Shown: piece by piece, positions 8,716 through 20,276 of the stretch
Layout of the letters: each line of letters opens with the position of its first letter
How positions within the stretch are numbered: the stretch's first letter is position 1
Assembly (NCBI RefSeq): GCF_002159915.1
Contig: NZ_NFJP01000011.1
Coordinates: 56,250 to 120,249, forward strand
Source of the DNA: Gordonibacter sp. An230
Lineage (GTDB): Bacteria > Actinomycetota > Coriobacteriia > Coriobacteriales > Eggerthellaceae
DNA: 64,000 nt
Direction: 5' to 3'
Notes under the pieces: generated by a model
The model's input: the letters and a program-made list of their open reading frames with translations, nothing else
The model's database searches: none
Told to the model about the DNA's origin: nothing
Program-made: the position numbers and the translations under genes

Positions 8716-9231
8716 GACAAGAGGAAGGCCGAGAATCGGCGGGTCAAGGACCGTTTGCTGGACGCTCTGCTCCAGATCGCGGTCGAGAAGGAGCTTTCGC
8801 AGGTGAAGGTGACCGAGCTCGTGAGGCGCTCGGGCGTGGCCCGGGCATCGTTCTATCGCAACTTCGCATCGGTCGAGGACGTCGTCGACTACGGTATCCG
8901 GAGCATGGCCCGCCGGTATCACGAGGGCATGCCCTGCGCCGCCCCGCACAGCCTGGAGGCTATGGCCTACAAGTTCCGCTTCTACCGCGATCATGCCGAT
9001 GCGGTGCTGGCATTCCATCGCGCCCGGGCATCCTTTACCCTGCTCGAAGTGCTTACCGAATGCGAGATCGCCGAAACCGGCGACATGCCGGCGAGTTCGA
9101 TCGAGCGGTACGAGCCATACTATTTCGCCGGGGCGTTCTGCAGCATGCTCGTGTGCTGGCTCGAGTCCGGCATGCGCGAAACCCCCGAGGCCCTCGCCGA
9201 GGAGTTCCTGCGCATCTCGCGCCGGACATGA
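8713..9231 (+). CDS. TetR/AcrR-family regulator
   Basis: 172 residues. The N-terminal helix-turn-helix is clear (LLDALLQIA...VKVTELVRRSGVARASFYRNFASVEDVVDYGI, about residues 15-57). The C-terminal part (FYRDHADAVLAFHRARASF...YEPYYFAGAFCSMLVCWLESGM) resembles TetR C-terminal domains of the compact type seen in many Gram-positive regulators. It is divergent from the EFR1/nitroreductase operon, so repression of that operon and of itself is the natural guess. The ligand is unknown. Confidence 0.8.
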   Translation: MDKRKAENRRVKDRLLDALLQIAVEKELSQVKVTELVRRSGVARASFYRNFASVEDVVDYGIRSMARRYHEGMPCAAPHSLEAMAYKFRFYRDHADAVLAFHRARASFTLLEVLTECEIAETGDMPASSIERYEPYYFAGAFCSMLVCWLESGMRETPEALAEEFLRISRRT

Positions 9232-9343
9232 GGCGATTCGGGCGATACGCGCTTTGCCCTCCTCGTCGTTTCGCCAGTTCGCCGAAAATGTGCAGAAGTT
9301 GCGTCCACGCCCATGCGAACTAGGCAAACCGGGGCCGGTATGG

Positions 9344-9349
9344 TATAAA
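9344..9349 (+). promoter_or_regulatory. Probable -10 of the rimP-nusA operon
   Basis: TATAAA with an upstream TGG (extended -10 form) lies about 150 bases before rimP, leaving room for a structured leader that contains the terminator-like hairpin at 9407-9440. Confidence 0.4.
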
Positions 9350-9406
9350 GGCTAAGCAAAGCAGCAGCGGACATCTCGTTCGCGCGCACCATACTTTCGA
9401 CACACG

Positions 9407-9440
9407 AGAAAGTGGGCTTGTTCCCGCTTTCTTTGTTTGT
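9407..9440 (+). terminator. Leader hairpin/attenuator upstream of rimP
   Basis: AGAAAGTGGG pairs with CCCGCTTTCT (one G-T wobble) around a 6-base loop and is followed by TTGTTTGT. A second GC-rich hairpin (CCCCGCGC / GCGCGGGG) follows at about 9443-9461. Its place between a likely promoter and rimP suggests attenuation of the operon. Confidence 0.5.
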
Positions 9441-9495
9441 AAGGCCCCGCGCAGGGCGCGGGGTGGGCGGAACCGAGCGGATAAGGAGGGCGATC

Positions 9496-9966
9496 GTGCT
9501 CAGCGGAAAGGAGCAGCAGCTGCTCGACGCGCTGTCCCCGCGCGCGGAGGTCGAGGGCGTCGAGATCGTGACGGTCGAGGTCGCAGGCGCGAAGAAGGCG
9601 CCGACGATCCGGGTGTTCATCGACACGCCCGACGGCGTGAGCTTCGACGAGCTCGCGTCTGCGCAGGCCTGGGTCAACGCGATCATGGATGAGCTCGACC
9701 CGTTCCCCGGGGCGTACACGCTCGAGGTGTCGTCTCCCGGCATCGACCGGCCGCTGCGAACAGCGGAGCACTTCGAGCGCTTCGCCGGCCAAACGGCCGT
9801 CGTGAAGACTGCGCGCCCCTTGGGCGGCCGCAGCTCGTTCACGGGCGCGATCATGTCGGCTTCCGACGACGAGGTCGTGCTCGATGTGGATGGCGAGCAT
9901 GTGGCCCTTCCCCTTGACGGCATAAAGCGCGCCCATCTCAAAGGCGTGATCGATTTCAGCTCGTAA
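9496..9966 (+). CDS. rimP: Ribosome maturation factor RimP
   Basis: 156 residues. Features of the family: VEGVEIVTVEVAGAKKAPTIRVFIDTPDGVSFDEL, then LEVSSPGIDRPLRTAEHFERFAGQ, then the SH3-like C-terminal part ending LKGVIDFSS. RimP assists 30S assembly. The GTG at 9496 is preferred because AAGGAGGG lies five bases upstream; a more upstream ATG adds low-quality residues. It heads rimP-nusA-rnpM-infB-rbfA-nrnA-truB-ribF, the standard bacterial order. Confidence 0.9.
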   Translation: MLSGKEQQLLDALSPRAEVEGVEIVTVEVAGAKKAPTIRVFIDTPDGVSFDELASAQAWVNAIMDELDPFPGAYTLEVSSPGIDRPLRTAEHFERFAGQTAVVKTARPLGGRSSFTGAIMSASDDEVVLDVDGEHVALPLDGIKRAHLKGVIDFSS

Positions 9967-9995
9967 GAGAGCATCAGAGGAAAGGAAGCGAAGAC

Positions 9996-11210
9996 GTGGC
10001 AACTTCAGAACTGATCGAGGCCTTGCAGGCGCTGGCTCACGAGCGCAAGATCGACGAGTTCTACCTCATCGAGCGCCTGGAGCAGTCGCTCGCCAAGAGC
10101 TACGAGCGCATTTTGGACCTCGAGTGGGACGCCCGAGTGACCATTGATCGCCAGACGGGGCGGATATACGTCTACGAGCTTGTGCCCGTGGGCGAGCCCG
10201 ATGAGGAGACCGGCGAGTACAGCGAGTTCGAGGAGAGGGATGTCACGCCCGCCGACGTGAGCCGCATCGCCGCCCAGAACGCCAAGGGCGTCATCGCGTC
10301 CATCGTGCGCGAGGCCGGCCGCCAGTCCATCTACGAGGAGTTCGCGGGTCGCGTGGGCGACCTCGTGACGGGCACGGTGCTGCAGGGCACGCCGGAGTTC
10401 ACCATCATCAAGATCCGCGACGGCGTGGAGGCCGAGCTTCCCCACTACGACGCGAAGCGCAACCCCGGCGAGCGCAACGAGCGTCCCGCCGGCGAGCACT
10501 ACCGCCACAACCAGCGCCTCAAGGTGCTCATAATCGACGTGCGCGATCCGAACTCCGACGCGCCGAAGATGCGCGGCGAGCAGGCTCGTCCGGCCATCGT
10601 GGTGTCGCGCACGCATCCTGACCTCATCCGCCGCCTCTTCGAGATCGAGGTGCCGGAGATCTACGACGGCATGGTGGAGATCAAGTCCATCGCCCGCGAG
10701 CCGGGCGCGCGCAGCAAGATCGCCGTGGCCTCGCGCGAGGCGAACCTCGATCCGGTGGGCGCCTGCGTGGGCCCGAAGGGCAGCCGCGTGCGCATGGTGG
10801 TGGAGGAGCTGCGCAACGAGCGCGTGGACGTGATCCAGTGGGCCGAGGATCCGAAGGTGTACGTGGCCAACGCGCTGTCGCCGGCGAAGGTGACGCGCGT
10901 GCTCATCGACGAGGACACCCACTACGCCACCGTCGTGGTGCCCGACGACCAGCTTTCCCTGGCCATCGGCAAGGAGGGGCAGAACGCCCGCCTCGCCGCG
11001 CGCCTGACCGGCTGGCACATCGACATCAAGAGCGCGAGCTTCACCGGCGAGCCGCTCGCGCCGGTGGACAACATGCTCATCGACGAAGAGGACGCCGACG
11101 ACGAGGCGGGGCTGTGCGCCCACGTGAGCGAGGACGGCGTCCGCTGCCGCAACCACGCTCGTCCGGGCAGCCGCTTCTGCGGCATCCACGCCGACCTCGA
11201 CGAGGCGTAG
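9996..11210 (+). CDS. nusA: Transcription termination/antitermination factor NusA
   Basis: 404 residues, GTG start with AGGAAAGGA upstream. The order is N-terminal RNA polymerase-binding domain (1-125), S1 domain ([20 protein letters not shown]), then two KH domains ([24 protein letters not shown] and [19 protein letters not shown]). It controls pausing, termination and antitermination. The last 45 residues are unusual: an acidic linker then C-(10)-C-(11)-C-(2)-H spacing ([24 protein letters not shown]), resembling a small zinc-binding knuckle not found in E. coli or Bacillus NusA. Confidence 0.95.
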   Translation: MATSELIEALQALAHERKIDEFYLIERLEQSLAKSYERILDLEWDARVTIDRQTGRIYVYELVPVGEPDEETGEYSEFEERDVTPADVSRIAAQNAKGVIASIVREAGRQSIYEEFAGRVGDLVTGTVLQGTPEFTIIKIRDGVEAELPHYDAKRNPGERNERPAGEHYRHNQRLKVLIIDVRDPNSDAPKMRGEQARPAIVVSRTHPDLIRRLFEIEVPEIYDGMVEIKSIAREPGARSKIAVASREANLDPVGACVGPKGSRVRMVVEELRNERVDVIQWAEDPKVYVANALSPAKVTRVLIDEDTHYATVVVPDDQLSLAIGKEGQNARLAARLTGWHIDIKSASFTGEPLAPVDNMLIDEEDADDEAGLCAHVSEDGVRCRNHARPGSRFCGIHADLDEA

Positions 11211-11235
11211 GGCGCGGAGGGAAAGGCGGCAGGTC

Positions 11236-11511
11236 ATGGCGACGGTGAAACGGCAGCGAAGCTGCATCGCATGCGGGAGGCAGGCCGACAAGGTGGCCCT
11301 TCTGCGCATCGTGCGCGATCCGTCCGGAACCGTGGCCTTCGACGCGACCGGCCGCGCGCCGGGCAGGGGGGCGTACGTCTGCTCCGAGGAGTGCTTCGCC
11401 GCCGCATGCAAGAGAAAGAAGCTCGACCGAGCGCTCAGGACGACGCTCGAGGGCGATGTGTACGAACGGATCGCCGCCGAGGTCGCCGCGGCTGCGCGCA
11501 CAGCGAGATAA
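11236..11511 (+). CDS. rnpM: RNA-binding protein RnpM (YlxR/DUF448)
   Basis: 91 residues, the usual size. The signature CIACGRQADKVALLRIVRDPSG and the following GRAPGRGAYVCSEECFAAACKRKKLDRAL match YlxR, a basic RNA-binding protein between nusA and infB in most Gram-positive bacteria. In Firmicutes it was reported to modulate RNase P, hence RnpM. The start follows an AGGGAAAGGCGG stretch. It lies 25 bases after nusA and 18 before infB. Confidence 0.88.
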   Translation: MATVKRQRSCIACGRQADKVALLRIVRDPSGTVAFDATGRAPGRGAYVCSEECFAAACKRKKLDRALRTTLEGDVYERIAAEVAAAARTAR

Positions 11512-11529
11512 GAAGTAGAGGAGTGGTAT

Positions 11530-14286
<2,757 letters not shown>

Positions 14287-14423
14287 TTCGGTTGCTGCGG
14301 CCTTCCGGCCCACCGCAACGAGCCGACGCTGCGGCCGGCTGCGATGTCCGATCTTCGCGCGATCCCGGAAGCTCGCGTACCAAAGTACGCGTCGCCTCCG
14401 CGATCCCACGAACCCCAGGCATC

Positions 14424-14457
14424 GCAGCCGGCCTTGCTGACTTACTACGCCAACCTG
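14424..14457 (+). repeat. 34-nt sequence shared with 5053-5086 (copy 2)
   Basis: Second copy of the sequence with core GCTGACTTACTACGCCAAC, 20 bases before the rbfA start and within a 191-bp spacer after infB. In the same spacer GCGTACCAAAGTACGC forms a short hairpin. Confidence 0.65.
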
Positions 14458-14477
14458 CGAGAAAGGAGCTTTTTCCC

Positions 14478-14879
14478 ATGAAGCAGGGTTCATCCAACCG
14501 CAAGGTCAACGAGCAGGCGCGCGAGGTGATCGCGGGCATCCTCTTGTTCGAAATATCTGATCCGCGCTTGGCGCTCGTCACCGTCACGGGCTGCGAGGTG
14601 AGCTACGACCGCAGCGTGTGCAACGTGTACTACACCGTCGAACCGGGCCGCTACGAGGAGGCTGCTGCGGCGTTCAAGGCTGCCGCAGGTCGCATCCGCT
14701 CGCTCATGGCGCGTCAGCTTTCGTGGCGCGTGGCGCCCGAACTGCGCTTCCGGTTGGATGCGAGCGTGGACGAGGCCGAGCGCATAGCCTCGGCCCTCAA
14801 GCGCGATGCCGTCCGCAACGCAGCTGTCGCGTCCGGCGACGATGAGCGGGCGTCCGGCGACGATGCGGCGGGCGAGTAG
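14478..14879 (+). CDS. rbfA: Ribosome-binding factor A
   Basis: 133 residues. The N-terminus SSNRKVNEQAREVIAGILLFEISDPRLALVTVTG and the following VSYDRSVCNVYYTV are diagnostic for RbfA, a KH-fold protein that helps mature the 5' end of 16S rRNA. The C-terminal tail carries a short repeat (ASGDDERASGDD), probably disordered. AAGGAGC lies 8 bases before the ATG. The 191-bp spacer from infB is long for this operon and holds the repeat noted above. Confidence 0.93.
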   Translation: MKQGSSNRKVNEQAREVIAGILLFEISDPRLALVTVTGCEVSYDRSVCNVYYTVEPGRYEEAAAAFKAAAGRIRSLMARQLSWRVAPELRFRLDASVDEAERIASALKRDAVRNAAVASGDDERASGDDAAGE

Positions 14880-14888
14880 GGAGGGCTC

Positions 14889-15941
14889 ATGTCTCCCACT
14901 CCTCAGACAAACACCGACCTCGCGGCCGTCGCTGCGATGCTCGAAACGTGCGACGACGTGGTGATCTGCGGTCATGTCAGTCCGGATGGGGATTGTCTCG
15001 GTTCGCAGCTCGCGTTGGCCGCTGCGCTCAGGGGCCTTGGCAAGCGCGTGACGTGCGTGCTCGCCAAAGACGAGCCGGCCGACGCGCGCCTCTCGTTCCT
15101 TCCGGGCTACGGCGCCCTCGTGCCGGCGGCTCGCTACGACGGCCCTGTGCAGGCGTTCGTTGCCGTCGATGTGCCCACGCGCGCGCGCATCGGCGATGCG
15201 GCTGCGCTGCTCGACGCGTGCGAGACGTCCGTGGTGGTTGACCATCACGCGTCGGAGACGACGATGGCCGATTTCACGTATGTGGATCCCGACGCGGCGT
15301 CAACGACGGTGCTCGTGTGGGAGCTCGCGAGGCTGCTCGGGGCGAACCGTGCGGGCGACGTGGCGGTTTGCTGCTACACCGGCCTTGTCACCGACACGGG
15401 GCGCTTTCAATACCAGAACACCGACGCGGCCGCCTTGCGTGCGGCATCGGAGATGGTGGAGGCGGGCGCCGACGCGGCCGCAGTGTCGCGCGCTGTGTTC
15501 CAGAGCCGCTCGGAGGCTTCGGTGCGTCTCGAAGGCGTCGCCGTCGGCCGAATGCGCCTCGGCGCGGGCGGCTCGACCGCGATAAGCTGGCTTTCGCGCG
15601 AGGACTTCGAAGTGCTCAACGCGACGAAGGCCGATGCGGAGCCTGTCGTCGATGCGCTGCGCTCGGTGGCGGGCGTGCGCGTGGCGTGCATGCTGCGTGA
15701 ACAGGACGGCGGCGTTCGCGGCAGTCTGCGGGCGAAGGACGGCACCGACGTGGCGGCCATCGCGCGCCGCTTTGGCGGCGGGGGGCATGTGGCGGCCGCC
15801 GGGTTCACGCTCGAACTGCCGCTGTCCGAGGCGGTCGAGATCGTGGAGCGTGCGATCAGGGAGGCGGTCGCTGCAGCGCCGCCGTTCCCGTCCGCGCCGG
15901 CTGCCCTTCCCGTGTCTGACGAGGGGGCGCGCATCTCGTGA
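14889..15941 (+). CDS. nrnA: DHH-family phosphoesterase, NrnA type (nanoRNase/pAp phosphatase)
   Basis: 350 residues. The DHH domain is marked by GHVSPDGDCLGSQLALAAAL, VAVDVPTRARIGD and VVVDHHASET; the C-terminal DHHA1 domain ends RFGGGGHVAAAGFTL. NrnA degrades short oligoribonucleotides and dephosphorylates 3'-phosphoadenosine 5'-phosphate using metal ions held by the Asp/His motifs. It sits between rbfA and truB as in many Gram-positive genomes; its stop overlaps the truB start (GTGA). Confidence 0.9.
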   Translation: MSPTPQTNTDLAAVAAMLETCDDVVICGHVSPDGDCLGSQLALAAALRGLGKRVTCVLAKDEPADARLSFLPGYGALVPAARYDGPVQAFVAVDVPTRARIGDAAALLDACETSVVVDHHASETTMADFTYVDPDAASTTVLVWELARLLGANRAGDVAVCCYTGLVTDTGRFQYQNTDAAALRAASEMVEAGADAAAVSRAVFQSRSEASVRLEGVAVGRMRLGAGGSTAISWLSREDFEVLNATKADAEPVVDALRSVAGVRVACMLREQDGGVRGSLRAKDGTDVAAIARRFGGGGHVAAAGFTLELPLSEAVEIVERAIREAVAAAPPFPSAPAALPVSDEGARIS

Positions 15942-16954
15942 AACGGGGGACATCGGGGCTTTCTCTCGTGGTTGGCGTGAACAAGCCCGCGGGCATGAGC
16001 TCGCACGACGTGGTGAACCGCTGTCGGCGCATCTTCGGAGAACGCCGCGTGGGGCACACAGGGACGCTCGATCCGCTGGCCACTGGCGTGCTGCCCGTGT
16101 GCGTGGGGCCGGCCACGCGGCTCGGAGCCTACTTGACCGGCCACGACAAGCGCTACCGCGTGAGGGTCGCCTTCGGCGCGGGCACCGACACCGACGACGC
16201 CGAAGGGCGCGTTTTGCGAACCGGCCCGATACCCGAGCGTGTGCTCGATCCGCAGTTCGCCCGTGCGTTCGTAGCGAGTCTCGTGGGCGCTCGCAAGCAG
16301 ATGCCTCCTGCGTACTCGGCTGTCAAAGTGGGTGGCACGAAGTCCTACGAGGCTGCGCGCGCGGGTTCCATCATCGAGCTCAAACCGCGCGACATCGTCG
16401 TGCACGATGCGATCCTCTTGGGGGTGCGCGAGGCGGGGGACGGCTACGATCTGCCTTCGTGGGACGTCGAGTTCCACGTGTCGAAGGGCACTTACATTCG
16501 CGCCCTCGCCCGCGATGCGGGATCGGCGCTCGGCTGCCCGGCGCATGTGGCCGCGCTCGAGCGCACGGCGCTGGGGCTGCTATCCCTCGAGGAGTGCGTG
16601 AGCTTGGAGACGCTCACCGACCTTGGCGACCGAGCCGCGCTCGATCCAGTGCGCCTCCTTGGCGTGCGCTTTTCGTTCGCGCAAGGCGACTTGGCGACTC
16701 GGGTGGCCAATGGCGCATCGCTCGAGGCTGCCGAGCTGTCCTTGTTCGAGCGCAGGCGCACGACCTCGACGGCCGAGCTGTGCGCATGCACGGCGGGCGT
16801 GCGAGAAAGCTGCGAGCCGCCTAGAGACGGCGAGGTTGTGGCCGTCGTTTCGGACAACAAGCTGGTGGCTCTCTATGGGTACGAGGCTGCGCGCGACAGG
16901 TTCAAGGCGCGCTGCGTGTTTCAGACGGGGGTGTCTCGTGGCAGAGATTGTTAG
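15938..16954 (+). CDS. truB: tRNA pseudouridine(55) synthase TruB
   Basis: 338 residues, GTG start overlapping nrnA. The catalytic motif GHTGTLDPLATGVLPVC (nucleophile Asp near residue 45), RYRVRVAFGAGTDTDDAEG and KGTYIRALARDAG identify TruB, which makes pseudouridine 55 in the tRNA T-loop. It is somewhat longer than E. coli TruB (314), the extra being at the C-terminus, where CACTAGVRESC carries two cysteines. It overlaps ribF by 17 bases. Confidence 0.93.
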   Translation: MKRGTSGLSLVVGVNKPAGMSSHDVVNRCRRIFGERRVGHTGTLDPLATGVLPVCVGPATRLGAYLTGHDKRYRVRVAFGAGTDTDDAEGRVLRTGPIPERVLDPQFARAFVASLVGARKQMPPAYSAVKVGGTKSYEAARAGSIIELKPRDIVVHDAILLGVREAGDGYDLPSWDVEFHVSKGTYIRALARDAGSALGCPAHVAALERTALGLLSLEECVSLETLTDLGDRAALDPVRLLGVRFSFAQGDLATRVANGASLEAAELSLFERRRTTSTAELCACTAGVRESCEPPRDGEVVAVVSDNKLVALYGYEAARDRFKARCVFQTGVSRGRDC

Positions 16955-17861
16955 GGCCGACAACGCGCTTGACCGTGGCTTCTTCGAGGGCACGTCCTGC
17001 GCCTTCGGCGTGTTCGATGGGGTGCATAGAGGACATAGGTTCCTGATCGACCGTGCGCGCGATACGGCCTCGCGTTCAGGGGGCAGAAGCATCGCGCTCA
17101 CGTTCGACATCGACCCCGACGAGGTGTTTCACCCTGACAGGCTCAAGAAGCTCATGTCGAACGAGGAACGCCTCCGCATGCTTGCGGCCACGGGGGTGGA
17201 CATCGTGTGCGTGCTGCCGTTCACCCGCGAATTCGCGGCATCGAGCCCTGCGGAGTTCCTCGCGCAGACCTTCGACGGGATTCCTCCAGCTTATTTGCAC
17301 GTGGGGTTCGACTTCAAATTCGGCGCTCGAGCGAAAGGGACTGTCGACGACCTCGACGCCTGGGGACTTGTCGGCGGAACGAAAGTGTGCGCGCATGGCT
17401 TGGAAAGCGACGACGGCGCGCCCATCACGGCCACCCGTATCAGGCTGTTGCTGGCCGAAGGCGATATCGAGGAGGCGAACCGGTTGCTCGGGCGGCCATA
17501 CTTCATGACCGGCATCGTCGAGCCTGGGCGCGGGGAGGGAGCCGACTTGGGATTCCGCACGGCCAACCTCGAGGTGCCCGACCAGCTTCGTCCGCTCGGC
17601 GACGGCGTGTACGCCGCCTACGCCCATGTGGACGGGGTGCGCTACAAGGCCGCTGTCAACGTGGGCGTGGCCGCCACGTTCGCCGGTCGCGCCACGGCCA
17701 CCTGCGAGGCGCACCTGCTCGACTTTTCGGGGGATCTCTACGGCAAGCCTGTCAAAGTCGAGTTCCTGCATTGGCTGCGCCCGATGCGGGCGTTCGACAG
17801 CGTCGAGGAGCTCGTCGCCACTGTGAAGGGCAACATCGCCTGGGTTCGACAGAACCTGTGA
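16938..17861 (+). CDS. ribF: Bifunctional riboflavin kinase/FAD synthetase RibF
   Basis: 307 residues. The N-terminal FMN adenylyltransferase domain has GVFDGVHRGHRFLI (nucleotide-binding HxGH-like motif) and VGFDFKFGARAKGTV; the C-terminal riboflavin kinase domain has GRGEGADLGFRTANLE and the ending RPMRAFDSVEELVATV. It makes FMN and FAD, fitting a genome rich in flavoproteins. The GTG at 16938 gives VAEIVRADNAL and overlaps truB. It closes the translation operon. Confidence 0.93.
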   Translation: MAEIVRADNALDRGFFEGTSCAFGVFDGVHRGHRFLIDRARDTASRSGGRSIALTFDIDPDEVFHPDRLKKLMSNEERLRMLAATGVDIVCVLPFTREFAASSPAEFLAQTFDGIPPAYLHVGFDFKFGARAKGTVDDLDAWGLVGGTKVCAHGLESDDGAPITATRIRLLLAEGDIEEANRLLGRPYFMTGIVEPGRGEGADLGFRTANLEVPDQLRPLGDGVYAAYAHVDGVRYKAAVNVGVAATFAGRATATCEAHLLDFSGDLYGKPVKVEFLHWLRPMRAFDSVEELVATVKGNIAWVRQNL

Positions 17862-17920
17862 TCCTCTCGCGCATCTTCCGGCTTCTGAACGGGGAGCGAC
17901 ACGCCGCATGCGCTTTCGGA

Positions 17921-17965
17921 GGCGTCTCGCCGAACGTGCGCTTCAGCTCGGCGAGCGAAAACGCC
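17921..17965 (+). terminator. Hairpin after ribF
   Basis: GGCGT-CTCGCCGA pairs with TCGGCGAG and ACGCC (with an unpaired CGAAA bulge) 60 bases after the ribF stop and just upstream of the hppA promoter. It lacks a strong T-run. Confidence 0.4.
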
Positions 17966-17974
17966 GAATCCGGG

Positions 17975-18002
17975 TTCACAACATCAACAAATCCCCTACA
18001 AT
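17975..18002 (+). promoter_or_regulatory. Promoter of hppA
   Basis: TTCACA (17975-17980), a 16-base spacer, and TACAAT (17997-18002) each differ from the housekeeping consensus by one base. hppA starts 80 bases further on. The same TTCACA serves as -35 of the tRNA-Leu promoter in this window. Confidence 0.6.
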
Positions 18003-18081
18003 AGTGCAGTTGCGACTTTTCCGCCCGAATGCCCGGCGAAAAGGCCGCATGCTTCGTATACGTCCGGACAAGGAGGAGCCA

Positions 18082-20220
18082 GTGACCACTGCAGTCGCAT
18101 GGATGGCCCCCGTGTGCGCCTTGATTGGCATCTGCATGGCGGGCTACCTGGGCTCCTGGGTGCTCAAACAGGACCCAGGCCCTGACAAGATGAACGGCAT
18201 CTCGCTCAAAATCCAGCAGGGTGCCAAGGCGTTTCTTATGAGCGAGTACAAGCTGCTCGTCGTCTTCATGATCGTCGTCGCCGTCGTCATGGCCGCAGCG
18301 TTGTCGCCCATCACGGCGCTCGCGTTCGTCACGGGCGGCGTCATGTCGGCGGCTGCGGGTTACGTGGGCATGCACGTGGCCACGCGCGCGAACACCCGCA
18401 CGGCGCACGCTGCCGAGGAGTCGGTGGCCAAGGCGCTCAACATCAGCTTCAAGTCGGGCCTCACGATGGGCCTGTGCGTGGCGTCGTTCGCGCTCTTGGG
18501 CCTGTCGCTGTGGCTCATCGCCATGGTGTTCGGCATGGCCGCGGGCGTGGACATCAACGCCGAGCTGGCCGGCCTCATGCATACGAACATCGGCATGGTG
18601 GAGGGCTTCGCCACCGGCGCTTCCGCCGTGGCGCTGTTCGCCCGTGTGGGAGGCGGCATCTACACGAAGGCCGCCGACGTGGGCGCCGACCTCGTGGGCA
18701 AGGTCGAAGCGGGCATTCCGGAGGACGATCCGCGCAACCCGGCCACCATCGCCGACAACGTGGGCGACAACGTGGGCGACGTCGCGGGCATGGGCGCCGA
18801 CCTCTTCGAGAGCTATACGGGCGCGATCCTCGCTCCCACCATCCTGGCGGCCACCTTCGGCGCGCTCGGCGGCTACTTCGCAACGGGCGACCTCGTGTGG
18901 GCCCTCGTGACGCCGCTCCTCATCGCCGGCTGCGGCATCATCACGTCCATCATCGGCCTGTTCGCTGTGCGCACGAAAGAGGGCGCCGCGCTGCACAAGG
19001 CCCTCAACCGCGGCACGTACCTCGCCGCGGGCATCGAGGTCGTCGTGATCTTCTGCCTGTTCGCCCTCTGGAGCTCCCAGAGCGCCGAGGCGCAACCGCT
19101 GTGGCTGTTCGGCTCGGTGCTGTGCGGTCTGGTGGCCGGCCTTGCCATCGGCAAGATCACCGAGTTCTTCTGCTCCGACAAGTACAAGCCGGTGCATAAG
19201 ATCGCCGAGGCGGCCGACACGGGCGCGGCCACGGTGATCATCGAGGGCCTCGGCACGGGCATGCTCTCCACCATCGCTCCCATCGTGCTTGTCGCGCTTG
19301 CCATTATCGGCGCATACACGTTCGGGAACATGGCGTTCCCGAACGCCACTGCCGAGGGCGGCATTGCCGTCGGGCTTTTCGGCGTGGGCTTGGCCGCCAC
19401 GGGCATGCTGTCCAACACGGCCATCACCGTCGGCGTGGACGCCTACGGCCCTGTGGCGGACAACGCGGGCGGCATCGCCGAGATGGCGGGCCTGCCCGAG
19501 GAGGTGCGCGACCGCACCGACGCCCTCGACGCTGTGGGCAACACGACGGCCGCCATCGCGAAAGGCTTCGCCATTGCGTCGGCCGGCCTCTCCGCCATCT
19601 CTTTGTTCGTGTCCTACCAGGCCACGATGCACCACGCCATTCCCGCCTTCGAGCTCACGCTCACCGATCCGCTCATCGTGGCCGGCATCTTCATCGGCGC
19701 CATGATGCCGTTCATGTTCGCCGCCCTCACCATGGGTGCGGTGTCGCGCGCGGCCCACGCCATGGTGGAGGAAGTGCGCCGCCAGTTCCGCGAGATCAAG
19801 GGCATCATGGAGTACAAGGCCGAACCCGAGTACGACAAGTGCGTGGCCATCTCCACGTCCTCGGCGCTGCGCGAGATGATGCTTCCGGGCATCCTCGCCA
19901 TCATCGTGCCGGTTGCCATCGGCTGCTTCAACCCGGCCATGCTCGGCGGCTTTTTGGCAGGAGCTGTGTCAACCGGCATGCTCATGGCCATCTTCATGTC
20001 CAACGCCGGCGGCGCGTGGGACAATGCGAAGAAGTACATCGAGCAGGGCCATCATGGCGGCAAGGGATCCGACGCCCACAAGGCCGCCGTCGTGGGCGAC
20101 ACCGTGGGCGATCCGTTCAAGGACACATCGGGCCCGTCCATGAACATCCTCATCAACCTGATGACCATCGTGTCGCTGACGTTCGCGCCGCTGTTCATCA
20201 TGGTGCAAGGGCTGCTCTAA
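18082..20220 (+). CDS. hppA: Membrane-bound pyrophosphatase (ion-pumping)
   Basis: 712 residues with about 16 membrane segments. The substrate-binding signature DVGADLVGKVE lies near residue 198, followed by DNVGDNVGDVAGMGADLFES; a second acidic motif (DNAGGIAEMAGLPEEVRDRTDALDAVGNT) near 460-488. In GNTTAAIAKGFAIASAGL the residue after GNTT is Ala, which marks the K+-dependent subfamily (K+-independent enzymes have Lys). Whether it pumps H+ or Na+ is not settled. It hydrolyses PPi to energise the membrane. GTG start with AGGAGGA upstream; a strong hairpin follows. Confidence 0.95.
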   Translation: MTTAVAWMAPVCALIGICMAGYLGSWVLKQDPGPDKMNGISLKIQQGAKAFLMSEYKLLVVFMIVVAVVMAAALSPITALAFVTGGVMSAAAGYVGMHVATRANTRTAHAAEESVAKALNISFKSGLTMGLCVASFALLGLSLWLIAMVFGMAAGVDINAELAGLMHTNIGMVEGFATGASAVALFARVGGGIYTKAADVGADLVGKVEAGIPEDDPRNPATIADNVGDNVGDVAGMGADLFESYTGAILAPTILAATFGALGGYFATGDLVWALVTPLLIAGCGIITSIIGLFAVRTKEGAALHKALNRGTYLAAGIEVVVIFCLFALWSSQSAEAQPLWLFGSVLCGLVAGLAIGKITEFFCSDKYKPVHKIAEAADTGAATVIIEGLGTGMLSTIAPIVLVALAIIGAYTFGNMAFPNATAEGGIAVGLFGVGLAATGMLSNTAITVGVDAYGPVADNAGGIAEMAGLPEEVRDRTDALDAVGNTTAAIAKGFAIASAGLSAISLFVSYQATMHHAIPAFELTLTDPLIVAGIFIGAMMPFMFAALTMGAVSRAAHAMVEEVRRQFREIKGIMEYKAEPEYDKCVAISTSSALREMMLPGILAIIVPVAIGCFNPAMLGGFLAGAVSTGMLMAIFMSNAGGAWDNAKKYIEQGHHGGKGSDAHKAAVVGDTVGDPFKDTSGPSMNILINLMTIVSLTFAPLFIMVQGLL

Positions 20221-20240
20221 AGATCGGTAGGCGATTGATT

Positions 20241-20276
20241 GCGAAGGCCCTGGCAATCCCGGGGCCTTCGCGTGTT
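20241..20276 (+). terminator. Terminator of hppA
   Basis: GCGAAGGCCC pairs with GGGCCTTCGC around an 11-base loop, 20 bases after the stop, followed by GTGTTTC. Confidence 0.75.
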
